NCBI RefSeq assembly: GCF_021556485.1
Contig: NZ_JAKGBW010000016.1
Span: 1-64,000, forward strand
Length of the DNA: 64,000 nt
Reading direction: 5' to 3'
Source of the DNA: Oceanobacillus alkalisoli
Lineage (GTDB): Bacteria; Bacillota; Bacilli; Bacillales; Amphibacillaceae
In this document: one piece after another, positions 44,918 to 53,422 of the stretch
Position numbering within the stretch: the first letter of the stretch is position 1
Layout: every line of letters begins with the position of its first letter
Position numbers and translations under genes: made by a program
The notes under the pieces: generated by a model
Told to the model about the DNA's origin: nothing
Database searches by the model: none
Seen by the model: the letters and a program-made list of their open reading frames with translations, nothing else

Positions 44918-45349
44918 ATGTGTGAAAATTTATCTTTGAAGTCCTTTGTCGTTTTAATGAAAGCATCGAAGACATTAGAAGAAATGGTAAAAAAAGATAT
45001 TGCTGACCACGGAATGAAATTATCCGACTTTTCCATTCTGGAAGCACTATACCATAAAGGCAGACAAACAATCAAGCAAATATCTGAAGCGGTACTCATT
45101 AATACTGGTTCAATCACATATGTCATCGATAAACTGGAGAAAAATGAGCTACTACGCCGAACAAATTGTAAAGACGACCGTCGTGTCATTTATATTGAAA
45201 TCACGGATAAGGGAAATGAAGTAATGGATAAAATTTTCCCTAAACATCAAGAGCGAATTGAAGAAGTCTTCGAGGGTGTATCAGAAGAACATAAACAGAT
45301 TGTGATCGAAACGATTAAAACAGTAGGTAAACGAGCAGAGAAAATTTAA
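44918..45349 (+). CDS. mhqR: MarR-family regulator MhqR-like
   Basis: A 143-residue winged-helix repressor very like B. subtilis MhqR: LKSFVVLMKASKTLEEMVKKD, KQISEAVLINTGSITYVIDKLE, CKDDRRVIYIEITDKGNEV. It should sense quinones or electrophiles and repress its neighbours. Cys residues at 2 and about 87 are available for sensing. Genes for a flavin reductase and the esterase MhqD follow in the same direction, 43 and 18 bases apart. Confidence 0.88.
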   Translation: MCENLSLKSFVVLMKASKTLEEMVKKDIADHGMKLSDFSILEALYHKGRQTIKQISEAVLINTGSITYVIDKLEKNELLRRTNCKDDRRVIYIEITDKGNEVMDKIFPKHQERIEEVFEGVSEEHKQIVIETIKTVGKRAEKI

Positions 45350-45392
45350 TCAATGACTTTTTAAAAATATAAGCGTTAAGAGGTGCCACAAC

Positions 45393-46001
45393 ATGCTTTC
45401 CATTCATCCACAGGATCAAACGGAAAGAGAAAATTATAAGCTGTTAATCGGCTCCATCATTCCACGGCCCATTGCCTTTATTACAACTCAATCTTCAGCC
45501 GGAATTATAAATGCAGCGCCTTTCAGCTATTTCAATATCGCCGCAACCGACCCTCCGATGCTTGCCGTTTCGATTCAACGGAAGGACGACGCCCAGAAGG
45601 ATTCTGCCAAAAATATGATGGAAACGAAGGAATTCGTCATTCATATTGTCGATGAGTATAATGTAGCTGAAATCAATAAAACAGCCGCATCACTTTCACC
45701 GGATGAAAGTGAAATCGATGTAACAGAGCTGGACTTGGTCGAAAGTACAAATATAGCTGTACCTGCTGTTAAGCAAGCAAAAGTTCGATTTGAATGTACG
45801 TTGGAAAAGGCAGTAGAACTTGGACAAACCGAGAGAATTACTTCTGATTTAATCATCGGTAAAGTCGAGAGATTCCATATCGCAGAAGAAGTTTATGAAG
45901 CTGGAAAAATCAATTACGATAAACTCCAAGCCATAAGCCGACTGGCCGGACATGATTACGCCAAAATTGGAGAGATATTTACAATCGAAAGACCAAAATA
46001 A
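45393..46001 (+). CDS. FMN-binding flavin reductase-family protein
   Basis: A 202-residue protein of the flavin reductase-like split-barrel family (IIPRPIAFITTQSSAGIINAAP, NIAATDPPMLAVSIQRK, AKNMMETKEFVIHIVDE). It could reduce quinones or supply reduced flavin; its place in the MhqR operon suggests the former. GAGGTG lies ahead of the ATG. Confidence 0.88.
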   Translation: MLSIHPQDQTERENYKLLIGSIIPRPIAFITTQSSAGIINAAPFSYFNIAATDPPMLAVSIQRKDDAQKDSAKNMMETKEFVIHIVDEYNVAEINKTAASLSPDESEIDVTELDLVESTNIAVPAVKQAKVRFECTLEKAVELGQTERITSDLIIGKVERFHIAEEVYEAGKINYDKLQAISRLAGHDYAKIGEIFTIERPK

Positions 46002-46019
46002 GAGAGGAAGATTGAATAA

Positions 46020-46616
46020 TTGAAACACGTATTCCAAAAAGGAAATGACCCATCAAGACCAACATTGCTCTTACTGCACGGTACCGGAGGAAATGAACAT
46101 GACTTGCTCCCCCTTGCAGAGGTTATCGATAAAGCTGCAAACGTACTAAGCGTTCGCGGAAATATTCTTGAAAACGGAATGCCTAGGTTTTTTAAGCGAC
46201 TGGCAGAAGGAGTTTTTGATGAAGAGGATTTAATTTTCCGAACACAGGAATTAAATGTATTTCTCGACGAAGCAGCGGAAAAATATGAATTTGACCGGAA
46301 CAATATAACTGCTGTCGGGTATTCCAATGGTGCAAATATTGCAGCGAGCTTGATGTTCCATTATCAGGATGCACTGAAGACAGCGATTCTCCACCACCCA
46401 ATGGTGCCAAGAAGAGGGATTGATTTGCCTGACTTAACTGGTAAGCGTGTATTTATCGCAGCTGGTACGAATGATCCAATTTGTCCAGCACAGGAATCAG
46501 AGGAATTGGATACGCTACTTGCAGGTGCTGGAGCGGAAGTCGAGCTCCACTGGGAAAATCGCGGGCACCAATTAACGATGACGGAAGTGCAAGCCGCTGC
46601 TGCTTGGTATAAATAA
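46020..46616 (+). CDS. mhqD: Carboxylesterase/hydrolase MhqD
   Basis: A 198-residue alpha/beta hydrolase: oxyanion LLHGTGGNEHDL, nucleophile GYSNGAN, Asp in GTNDPICP and His in RGHQLT form the expected triad. Close to B. subtilis MhqD, part of the MhqR regulon against hydroquinones and catechols. Translation begins with TTG, and the GAGGA site is somewhat far from it. Confidence 0.88.
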   Translation: MKHVFQKGNDPSRPTLLLLHGTGGNEHDLLPLAEVIDKAANVLSVRGNILENGMPRFFKRLAEGVFDEEDLIFRTQELNVFLDEAAEKYEFDRNNITAVGYSNGANIAASLMFHYQDALKTAILHHPMVPRRGIDLPDLTGKRVFIAAGTNDPICPAQESEELDTLLAGAGAEVELHWENRGHQLTMTEVQAAAAWYK

Positions 46617-46770
46617 TAAAGTGAAACTTCATTTCGTGGGGCTTTTCTTTCTCCATTGAATGTTAGTTGAACAGAATCAGGGATTTACGGACTGTTTATC
46701 CCTCAACATCACATGTTCGGTTTCCCTCATGTTTAGAAGTGGGGGATTACAGACCGTTCATGCATGAAAT
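46617..46770 (+). repeat. Dispersed repeat AAAGTGAAACTTCATT family, copy A
   Basis: Begins one base after the mhqD stop with TAAAGTGAAACTTCATTTCG and continues through ATGTTAGTTGA, CAGGGATTTACGGACTG TTTATCCC and GGGGGATTACAGACCGTT. A near copy in inverted orientation lies at 59861-60012, and parts of it at 51617-51710 and 46985-47041. Confidence 0.85.
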
Positions 46771-46782
46771 AAGTGTGCAAAT

Positions 46783-46832
46783 TAAATGAAGTCGCAGGGC
46801 TTACACATGTTCAATGTAAACCCTGCGACTAT
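46783..46832. repeat. Hairpin GTCGCAGGG...CCCTGCGAC
   Basis: AGTCGCAGGG(C)TTACA pairs with TGTAA(A)CCCTGCGACT, with flanking AAT-rich complementary sequence. It looks like a terminator in either direction. Confidence 0.7.
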
Positions 46833-46890
46833 TTAAATTATTTTACTCCTAAATTGTAAATGGTAAGATCGGGAAAAGGAGGTTGTTTCT

Positions 46891-46986
46891 TTGGACGGAC
46901 TTGTTTTTCTCATTGCAAGCTTCATCGGTCCATTTATCGCCCTTATCATAATTGCAGTTGCAATTATACGGTCCATTAAAAAGTAG
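46891..46986 (+). CDS. Small membrane protein, 31 residues
   Basis: A TTG start with AAGGAGG seven bases upstream codes for a hydrophobic peptide, LVFLIASFIGPFIALIIIAV, ended by RSIKK. The ribosome binding site is the best evidence. Unknown role. Confidence 0.55.
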   Translation: MDGLVFLIASFIGPFIALIIIAVAIIRSIKK

Positions 46987-47041
46987 ATTAAAACTTCATT
47001 CAGTGGGGATATCTTTTACCCCTATTTCGAATTTTAGTTGG
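46985..47041 (+). repeat. Partial copy of the AAAGTGAAACTTCATT repeat
   Basis: AAAACTTCATTCAGTGGGG...CCCC...AGTTGG resembles the first third of copy A. Confidence 0.55.
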
Positions 47042-47114
47042 TCCTTCTATTAGACAGATCTAATGATTTTGCACTTATTTTGTCCAATTTCCGCTGTTAT
47101 CTCGCCGCCGCTAT

Positions 47115-47975
47115 TCATCCAATCACAAAACGAAGCGTGTTTCCCGATGGGTCTTCAACGAAATAATCGCCATCCGCCTCACGAATTGGTGCATTAAGTT
47201 TCCGAACATTTTCTAAAGTTGTCTGTCTTGTGCTTTCATCTGGAAAAACAAGCTTGAACCAGTTCAGTCCGACACTATTTTCCGGTGTTCTTGGTGCACC
47301 TACCCCGTTCCAGGTATTCATGCCGATATGGTGATGGTAACCGTTACTCGATGTGAATAAAGCTCCAGGCAGTTCGGTCACAACATCATAGCCGATTCCA
47401 TTAATATAGAACTCGCGCGCCACTTCAATATCAGACACATGCAAATGAATATGCCCCATGATTGTATCTTCTGGCATTCCTTCCCATGGTGCCTTCCGGT
47501 CTGCGAGTAACCCTTGTGCGTCAAGTGCAACTGTCCCCATGGATACCATGCTTCCTTCCCACTCCCATGTTCCGGAATCCCGGTCATGTGCGATTTCGAT
47601 CCCATTACCATCTGGGTCGTCGAAATATAAAGCTTCACTTACAAAGTGATCAGAAGCCCCTAAGCGCATATTTCCTCCCGATTTTTCCGCGATATGTTGC
47701 AGCAATGCGGCAAGATCAGAACGATTTGGAAGCAAAATTGCATAGTGATACAATCCAGCTGTACGCGGAGCTTTCGGTTGTACTCCTTCTGGCTGAACAA
47801 GTGTGAGGATTGCTTTTTCACCATCTGCAGTCAGCTTAGCTTCCGTAGCTGTTTGCTCCAATACTTTAAACCCGAGGAAATCCCGGTAAAATTCTAATGA
47901 CCTTTCCAAGTCTGTTACATTAATACTTACTTCGCCAACATAAATCGTTGGACTTTGAAAAAACTTTTTCTCCAT
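47115..47975 (-). CDS. catE: Catechol-2,3-dioxygenase (CatE-like)
   Basis: A 286-residue two-barrel vicinal-oxygen-chelate enzyme. Metal ligands appear in the C-terminal barrel (GHIHLHVSD, YHHHIGMNTW and the Glu near RFVIG), and GLYHYAILLP, ALYFDDPDGNGIEI also match B. subtilis CatE (YfiE). Such enzymes open catechol rings. It is divergently placed beyond mhqD, which fits a role in aromatic detoxification, though here it has its own transcript. AAAGGGAAG precedes the ATG. Confidence 0.88.
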   Translation of the reverse strand: MEKKFFQSPTIYVGEVSINVTDLERSLEFYRDFLGFKVLEQTATEAKLTADGEKAILTLVQPEGVQPKAPRTAGLYHYAILLPNRSDLAALLQHIAEKSGGNMRLGASDHFVSEALYFDDPDGNGIEIAHDRDSGTWEWEGSMVSMGTVALDAQGLLADRKAPWEGMPEDTIMGHIHLHVSDIEVAREFYINGIGYDVVTELPGALFTSSNGYHHHIGMNTWNGVGAPRTPENSVGLNWFKLVFPDESTRQTTLENVRKLNAPIREADGDYFVEDPSGNTLRFVIG

Positions 47976-48065
47976 ATCTATTCTTCCCTTTCAATTATAT
48001 TACCATTTTACACTAAGTTACTATATGTAAGTGTAGGGTATAAATGTATGAATGTCAACAAAAGA

Positions 48066-48108
48066 AAGACCTTAAGATAAACATTCTGTCTGTTTATCAT
48101 AAGGTCTA
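48066..48108 (-). terminator. Terminator after plsC
   Basis: AGACCTTATGATAAACA pairs with TGTTTATCTTAAGGTCT on the minus strand, then TTTCTTTT. Confidence 0.85.
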
Positions 48109-48118
48109 TGCGTTGTTA

Positions 48119-48712
48119 TCATTTTTCTCTCAGTTGTCTTTGCAAGTTATACATTTCGACATTCAATTTTTCCATCATCGTATCCATTGCTTCTCTTCGC
48201 GGCTGGTCTTCGGGCAAGTAAATCGGATCACCGAAAATAAGCTTTGGCTTCTGGAATTTGAGCAAATCTTTAAAGTTGTTCGGACCAACGTAAGCTGCAG
48301 GTATAATCGGTGCTTTACCATAAGCTGCGATCGTTACGGCACCGCGCTTTAAAGGGACTTCCTCGGTTGATCTCGTTCCGCTTGGGAAGATTCCAATGAT
48401 CTTCCCTTCCTTCAGTAGCTTACGGGGTACCTTGATTGTGCTCGGTCCCGGATTATCCCGGTCGACTGGGAAAGCATTCAAGACATTCATCAGCCAATTT
48501 GTGAATTTCGTCTGGAACAATTCCTTCTTTGCCATATAATGAATTTGCTTAGGCAGTAAGGATACCCCAAGCCATAAAATATCAACCCAACCTGTATGTG
48601 TACAAGCAATAATGTATCCGCCATTATCTGGTAATTTTTCTTTCTGATAGACTTTGATTCTTCCAAAAATAGTTAAGATAATTTTTACTACGTTCGCTGC
48701 AAAATTATACAT
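48119..48712 (-). CDS. plsC: 1-acyl-sn-glycerol-3-phosphate acyltransferase
   Basis: A 197-residue membrane-bound acyltransferase making phosphatidic acid. The HX4D motif is in CTHTGWVDILWLG and the substrate-binding FPSGTRSTE and PAAYVG segments follow. A single N-terminal hydrophobic segment anchors it. AGGAGG precedes the ATG. Confidence 0.93.
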   Translation of the reverse strand: MYNFAANVVKIILTIFGRIKVYQKEKLPDNGGYIIACTHTGWVDILWLGVSLLPKQIHYMAKKELFQTKFTNWLMNVLNAFPVDRDNPGPSTIKVPRKLLKEGKIIGIFPSGTRSTEEVPLKRGAVTIAAYGKAPIIPAAYVGPNNFKDLLKFQKPKLIFGDPIYLPEDQPRREAMDTMMEKLNVEMYNLQRQLREK

Positions 48713-48877
48713 TGCCTTTCCTCCTACACTCGTGCATCTCCCTTATTTTATCATAAAGGAGGAGGAACGGGTATCCTTTACTTGGGGGAGTTAGTTCTTT
48801 TTTCAGATAAAAACCTGTGACTTTTTAATGTAATAAACGTCTTAATTATGAGTCTTAAAAAAGGAGGCGAAATCGTT

Positions 48878-48994
48878 TTGCAGGATAAAGCAAAAGAAGA
48901 AATTGCAGATTGGTATCGACATTACAGCGATTCCGTGTTCAAATATATTCTAATGATTTTCGTGATCACCAACAACCTCCAATCGAATCAATAG
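48878..48994 (+). pseudogene. N-terminal fragment of an ECF sigma factor
   Basis: A TTG with AAGGAGG begins MQDKAKEEIADWYRHYSDSV and FKYILMIFV, the start of region 2 in ECF sigma-70 factors. At about 48965 the sequence, where a sigma factor would read DHQQAEDL, runs into unrelated DNA. Hence truncated, keeping its ribosome binding site. Confidence 0.75.
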
Positions 48995-49230
48995 CAGCAT
49001 CTGCACCCCTTCCATTTGTTAACTCCATCACAGTTTCAGTAAGTGAAGTGCTTGAAGTGTTTATAACATGAGACGCACCCAGTTCAAGTAAATCTTCCGT
49101 AAGTTTATCATTTCGTGTAACTGCAACTAACTAAAAACCTAGCCCCTTCGCTAATTGAGCAAATTTCCGTCCTATCGAAGAACCACACGCATTAACCAAT
49201 AAACGATCATTTGCAATTGAAATTATTGAA
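48970..49230 (-). pseudogene. Fragment of a zinc-type alcohol dehydrogenase/quinone reductase
   Basis: Minus strand reads NDRLLVNACGSSIGRKFAQL, a TAG stop, then LVAVTRNDKLTEDLLELGAS and GADAAIDSIGG, typical of the NAD(P)-binding part of MDR-family reductases. Both ends are missing and one stop lies inside. It meets the sigma-factor fragment directly. Confidence 0.8.
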
Positions 49231-49290
49231 ATCGATGAATGATTCAAGGTTTATTTATAACTGGCGAAAAATAGAGTGATTTCTAAGCAG

Positions 49291-49316
49291 GAAAAAACCC
49301 TACAATCGTTGTAGAG
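49291..49316 (-). terminator. Terminator after the MscS-like gene
   Basis: CTACAA pairs with TTGTAG, followed on the minus strand by GGGTTTTTTC. Confidence 0.7.
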
Positions 49317-49338
49317 TTCCTCCGTCTTCGAGTGAAGA

Positions 49339-50442
49339 TTATTCGGTTGCCCGGTCTCTCCCCTGGGATTCTTCTTCCTCCGACTCAACCATAAGCCGTC
49401 TCGTCGGAACAGCAATTTCAATACCTTCTTCTTCAAGAATATCGAGAATTCTAAAGTTAATATCTTCACGGACTGCCAAGTGCTCTGCCCAAACCGTTGT
49501 CTTCGTAAAGAAGTAAAGCAAGAGCTCAAAGCCATCCTCCTGATATTGTTCGAAATAGACCATAATCGTTTCCGGATGGACTTCATCATGCTCCCTGAGC
49601 ATCGTATTGATTTTTTCCAATACGTTTTTAACTTTTTCTTTAGGTGTATCATATATAAGTCGAATGGAAAAGTTAATTCGACGTTTGCCCATTTTACTCC
49701 AGTTTGTAATATTTTCATTTGCAAGGGTATTATTTGGAACTGTAACAAGTGCGTCTTCAAAGGTTCGGATCTTCGTACTTCTGAAGCTGATATCTTCTAC
49801 CGTTCCTTCAACGGATGGTGTTAAAATCCAATCTCCTAGCGTGAACGGTTTTTCCGATATAATGACGACTCCGCCAAGAATATTAGCTAGGGCATCTTTA
49901 GCCGCAAGGGAAATAGCAAGTCCACCAAGGCCAAGTCCGGCAATAAACCCTTCGATACTGTAATCGAATTCTTGCAGAATGATCGTTAAACTGATTGCGA
50001 TGATGATCACTTGCAAGGTTCGCGATAAAAGCGGAATCAGAATATCATCTATTTTAATATTCGTCCGCTGATTGATTTTATAAAACACATTGGATGAGGA
50101 TGATGATAAATTAAGCAGTCCCCAAGTAATTAACACGATAAGCGCTACCTTGACGAGAGTAATAAACCAATCCTGGTGATGATTAAAGTAAGGATATAAC
50201 CGTAAAGCCACATAAAGCCCTACGATGATGAATAGCCATTCCACCGGTTTTTGAAAGGATTGGAAAATATTCGATAGAAAATTAACTTTCGTCTTATTGA
50301 TCAACCGCATGATGATGCGGAAGACATATTTTGTAAATAATTTGCGGAACAGCAAGAATAAGAGAAAGACTCCTACTGCGATTCCTAAGTTTTTCAAGTG
50401 TGTATAGGATATAAGAAATTCCCAATTTTCCAACGTGAACAT
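49339..50442 (-). CDS. MscS-family mechanosensitive channel (YhdY-like)
   Basis: A 367-residue channel with about four to five membrane segments (to about 160), the MscS pore helix region GFIAGLGLGGLAISLAAKDALANILGG and the beta domain (PFTLGDWI, VTVPNNTLANENITNWSKM). Opens when the membrane is stretched, releasing solutes after hypo-osmotic shock. Stand-alone. Confidence 0.93.
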   Translation of the reverse strand: MFTLENWEFLISYTHLKNLGIAVGVFLLFLLFRKLFTKYVFRIIMRLINKTKVNFLSNIFQSFQKPVEWLFIIVGLYVALRLYPYFNHHQDWFITLVKVALIVLITWGLLNLSSSSSNVFYKINQRTNIKIDDILIPLLSRTLQVIIIAISLTIILQEFDYSIEGFIAGLGLGGLAISLAAKDALANILGGVVIISEKPFTLGDWILTPSVEGTVEDISFRSTKIRTFEDALVTVPNNTLANENITNWSKMGKRRINFSIRLIYDTPKEKVKNVLEKINTMLREHDEVHPETIMVYFEQYQEDGFELLLYFFTKTTVWAEHLAVREDINFRILDILEEEGIEIAVPTRRLMVESEEEESQGRDRATE

Positions 50443-50525
50443 TGTTAAACCTCCAACTTATCTAGCTGCAATTCATTGTGATGTACGCCATTTTATAGTT
50501 GATTTTTCCATTTGTAAACTGCTAG

Positions 50526-51290
50526 CTACTGGGCATTATGAATGATTTGCAGAATCTTTTTCATCTCGCCTGCAGACACCTGTCCCGGTGCGGAAGCGTG
50601 CTTCACCGTTGCAAACGTAAGCACAGATCCGAAAATCTCTCCACTCATCCGGGTCACGATACCGCGACTCCCCATTGCAATCATAATCATTTTGCGGTTT
50701 GGATATAACTTTTTCAATTTTAGGTTCGCTTGAATTACCGTGAGGACATCTTCCTCTTTGACCGGCATGACAGCAACTTTCGGAATATCCCCGCCAAGTT
50801 CAAGCATTTTTTCTACCCGGTTCATAATTTCCGGTGTGTCAGGTGTCTGTTTGAAATCATGATTTGAAATAATCGTTAAAACTTGCTGTTCTTTTGCGAT
50901 TGCAACTAGTTCCTTAACGGTATCTTCCCCGCGGAATAATTCAATATCAATCAGCTGGACAGCTCCGGACTCGGCAGCTTGTTTATTCAGTTCCATGTAT
51001 TGCCTGACAGTGATATCCTTTTCCCCGCCTTCTTCCGCTGTCCGGAAACTGAAGATAAGCGGCATATTTCCCAGTTCTTTTCTTATTTCAGCTAATGCCT
51101 CAAGCACCTTTTCCGTATCTCGTCCATACTCAAAGAAATCAACCCGCCATTCTGCAAGATCTGCTTCTGAATTCCGCACTAAGCCGCATTCATCCAGTAA
51201 CGCTTTTAAAGTAGTTCCTGTTAAAGGGGCACAAACTTTCGGCATTCCTTCACCCAATGTAATATCACCAATTTTATATTCCTGACTCAT
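50526..51290 (-). CDS. aroD: 3-dehydroquinate dehydratase, type I
   Basis: A 254-residue enzyme in the shikimate pathway. The Schiff-base Lys lies near PKVAVMP, the catalytic His in ISNHDFKQTP, and the N-terminal EWRVDFFEY and C-terminal MIAMGSRGIVTRMSGEIFGS are present. Monocistronic. Confidence 0.95.
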   Translation of the reverse strand: MSQEYKIGDITLGEGMPKVCAPLTGTTLKALLDECGLVRNSEADLAEWRVDFFEYGRDTEKVLEALAEIRKELGNMPLIFSFRTAEEGGEKDITVRQYMELNKQAAESGAVQLIDIELFRGEDTVKELVAIAKEQQVLTIISNHDFKQTPDTPEIMNRVEKMLELGGDIPKVAVMPVKEEDVLTVIQANLKLKKLYPNRKMIMIAMGSRGIVTRMSGEIFGSVLTFATVKHASAPGQVSAGEMKKILQIIHNAQ

Positions 51291-51616
51291 CTGCTACCAG
51301 TCCTTTTTTATGTATTACTATCATTCTAATTTATCCTGGCTAACGTGACAAATGATTGGGTGAGTTGTAATACTTTTAAATAAAACGACACAAAAAAAGT
51401 TGAGGGAATTTATTAAGAATTACTTTACCCACTTATTCTTTATGATTCGTCATCTTACTCACTTTAAACAATCCATCAAATAAAAGGATTCCCAAAAAGC
51501 CAAATGAGTATAAATCCTACTATAATTCCTACTATAAATATTCCTATTTTCTTCACTATTCCCCACCACTTTTAGAATGCTAATATTTTTAATTCCCTTT
51601 TTTTGTATTTCTAAAC

Positions 51617-51710
51617 CGGGATTTACGGACTGTATATCCCCACCTTCACATTTTGGCTTTCCCTCATGTCTAGAGGCGGGGATACTACAGACCGTTAATG
51701 CGTGATAAAA
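51617..51710 (+). repeat. Partial copy C of the AAAGTGAAACTTCATT repeat family
   Basis: Has CGGGATTTACGGACTGTATA through GGCGGGGATACTACAGACCG and ends with GTTAATGCGTGATAAAA. The first third is absent. The rest of 51291-51616 has no recognised gene. Confidence 0.8.
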
Positions 51711-51731
51711 AGTTTCGGTGTTTGTCAAATG

Positions 51732-51847
51732 AATGAATTTCATAATTACCAAAGTCGGCTTTTCCATCACCATATGTAGTTGGGAACGAACTAAATCAAC
51801 TACATATGGTGATGGTGAAGCATTAAATACGTATTATGAAATTCATT
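51732..51847 (-). mobile_element. 116-bp MITE-like element, copy 2
   Basis: Same length as copy 1 at 34584-34699 but inverted, with the same perfect 15-bp ends (51732-51746, 51833-51847) and nearly identical interior. Separated from copy 1 by 17 kb. Confidence 0.9.
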
Positions 51848-52014
51848 AAATTCATAAAAAACTCAAATCGGCTGCCGTATAAGGTTTTTAAATACTATTC
51901 ACAACTGAAAAAGCTCAATTCCGGATGGTTCAGTTGTTTATCAGTCTCATCAATAAAAGCATTTGAGAAAATAAAATAGCGCATCCCCCACACACCAAGA
52001 TGCGCCATACTCTC

Positions 52015-52464
52015 TTATTCCATATGTTCTTTCATTTTTTCATGAATTTGTTCTTCAATTTTCTCGACACGCTCATCCTGTAACTTTCGTCTCGGTTTTG
52101 GATGGAACCATTCGACTTCTCCATCAATGATTGTACCCTTGAATTCTTCGCCTTGGATCTTCAATTTAAATAACTGAAGGTTTCTTCTGCTATTGCTGTT
52201 GTTAAGCATTGGCTCGACTTCCATGTTATCCGTGTCATCACTGATGCCGTGCTTTCCAAGAAGCTCGTACACTTCATTTTCGATTGCCTGTAGCTTGTGC
52301 TCCGGAACGACTTGTTTTGGGTGCGGGTGCAGCCAGTGAATTTCACCATCATAAAAATCACCCTTGTATTTCTTCCCATCTATGACGAGCTTGAATTGAT
52401 GCCGTTCATGTGGTCTGTCTTCAAAAATCGGTTCCACTTCAAAATTATCAACCAGTGGAAACAC
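52015..52464 (-). CDS. Hypothetical protein with two copies of a small domain
   Basis: About 149 residues formed of two similar halves: FEVEPIFEDRPHERHQFKLV with GDFYDGEIHWLHPHPK (about 8-50), and MEVEPMLNNSNSRRNLQLFK with GTIIDGEVEWFHPKPR (about 82-128). The W-x-HP motif recurs. No family was recognised. The start is unsettled: GTG at 52464 lies against GGGAGG, whereas a CTG three codons later has ideal spacing. Confidence 0.7.
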   Translation of the reverse strand: MFPLVDNFEVEPIFEDRPHERHQFKLVIDGKKYKGDFYDGEIHWLHPHPKQVVPEHKLQAIENEVYELLGKHGISDDTDNMEVEPMLNNSNSRRNLQLFKLKIQGEEFKGTIIDGEVEWFHPKPRRKLQDERVEKIEEQIHEKMKEHME

Positions 52465-52664
52465 CTCCCTGAAAAATCATTCTCTTCTTATATTCCCTTA
52501 AATTTATAGAACCATGCCTGATTTTATAAAATTGAACCATTCCACCATAAAGCGTAAGAATAGGTTTGTCAACCTTCCCTATTTTTTTAAGGTTCTACGA
52601 AAAGTGTCATATTTTGTTCGTATCCTTTCATGCTACAATGAACCCGATTAGGAAGGTGAACAAG

Positions 52665-53033
52665 ATGAATAAGGAAGAACAAATCATTGAGATGCTTGGG
52701 AAAATCATGGACGAGCACAGCCAAACTTTAGAAAAACATGGCACACAACTTAAAGAACACGGACAAATACTAACTGCGCTCCGTGCTGATCAAGAACATG
52801 TAAAAGGAGAACTTGATGGTATGAAAATATCAAACGCTAAAGAATTCGGAGGCTTGAAAGAAGAAGTAAACACGTCCGTAATCAACCAGGAAATTTTACG
52901 TAATGATACCTGGGCAAATAAAGTCGATATCCAACGTATGAACAAAGGCGCAAGTTCCCGTTTAGCAACGTACAAACTGCGCCTCCCAGGATGGGAGGTA
53001 GTTCGATGTTGCCCCAGGAAGGGGCGAACTTAA
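52665..53033 (+). CDS. Coiled-coil protein with tail replaced by a repeat
   Basis: About 122 residues; the first 90 or so form a heptad-rich helix (MNKEEQIIEMLGKIMDEHSQ, then DQEHVKGELDGMKI). The last 30 residues derive from a dispersed repeat (from about 52946, GGCGCAAG...AACGTACAAACTG), so the original C-terminus is probably lost. GGAAGGTGA precedes the ATG and an extended -10 TGCTACAAT lies at 52632-52640. Confidence 0.65.
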   Translation: MNKEEQIIEMLGKIMDEHSQTLEKHGTQLKEHGQILTALRADQEHVKGELDGMKISNAKEFGGLKEEVNTSVINQEILRNDTWANKVDIQRMNKGASSRLATYKLRLPGWEVVRCCPRKGRT

Positions 53034-53250
53034 TCGAACCTCCTTTTTACCGGAAGGGAGATAAAGGAAACTCAGGCGACGGTAGAGAGCCGATGTTGAC
53101 TTTCATCACAAGGGTATAAGTGCGACTAAGCCTCTGGCTGAAGCCAATCGGCAAGTCTTCTTTATCGATTGCAGGAGTGTGAAGTTTGTCAGTTGTTGGG
53201 CGCAGAGCGGACGTGGCTATTGCTGGGAATTCAAATTATCCACAGCATTT
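52946..53250. repeat. Dispersed repeat inserted in the coiled-coil gene
   Basis: Starts AAAGGCGCAAGTTCCCGTTT, then AGCAACGTACAAACTG, like the fragment at 18425. Contains several hairpins (CTCCCAGGATGGGAG, CCCCAGGAAGGGG). The right boundary is unclear. The remaining bases to 53357 hold no recognised gene. Confidence 0.55.
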
Positions 53251-53357
53251 TTTTGCTTTCTAGTTTCCCATGCAATAAGAAAACGCTTGGGTTGGCCTAG
53301 TGAAATCCAGCTAATTTTCGGACATCCCCTCATTTTTTAACTCCATAGAATCTAATT

Positions 53358-53392
53358 CCAAAAAAACAGGTCAGAATCCGTGTCTGACCTGC
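53358..53392 (-). terminator. Terminator of the urease/nickel operon
   Basis: CAGGTCAGA pairs with TCTGACCTG and is followed on the minus strand by TTTTTT. Confidence 0.88.
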
Positions 53393-53422
53393 TTTCCTAT
53401 TCTTCTTATTAAATTGCATCCC

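Noticed and set aside
51459-51773. Minus-strand open frame of 104 codons
   Set aside because: It runs through repeat copy C and the end of the MITE copy 2; no ribosome binding site.
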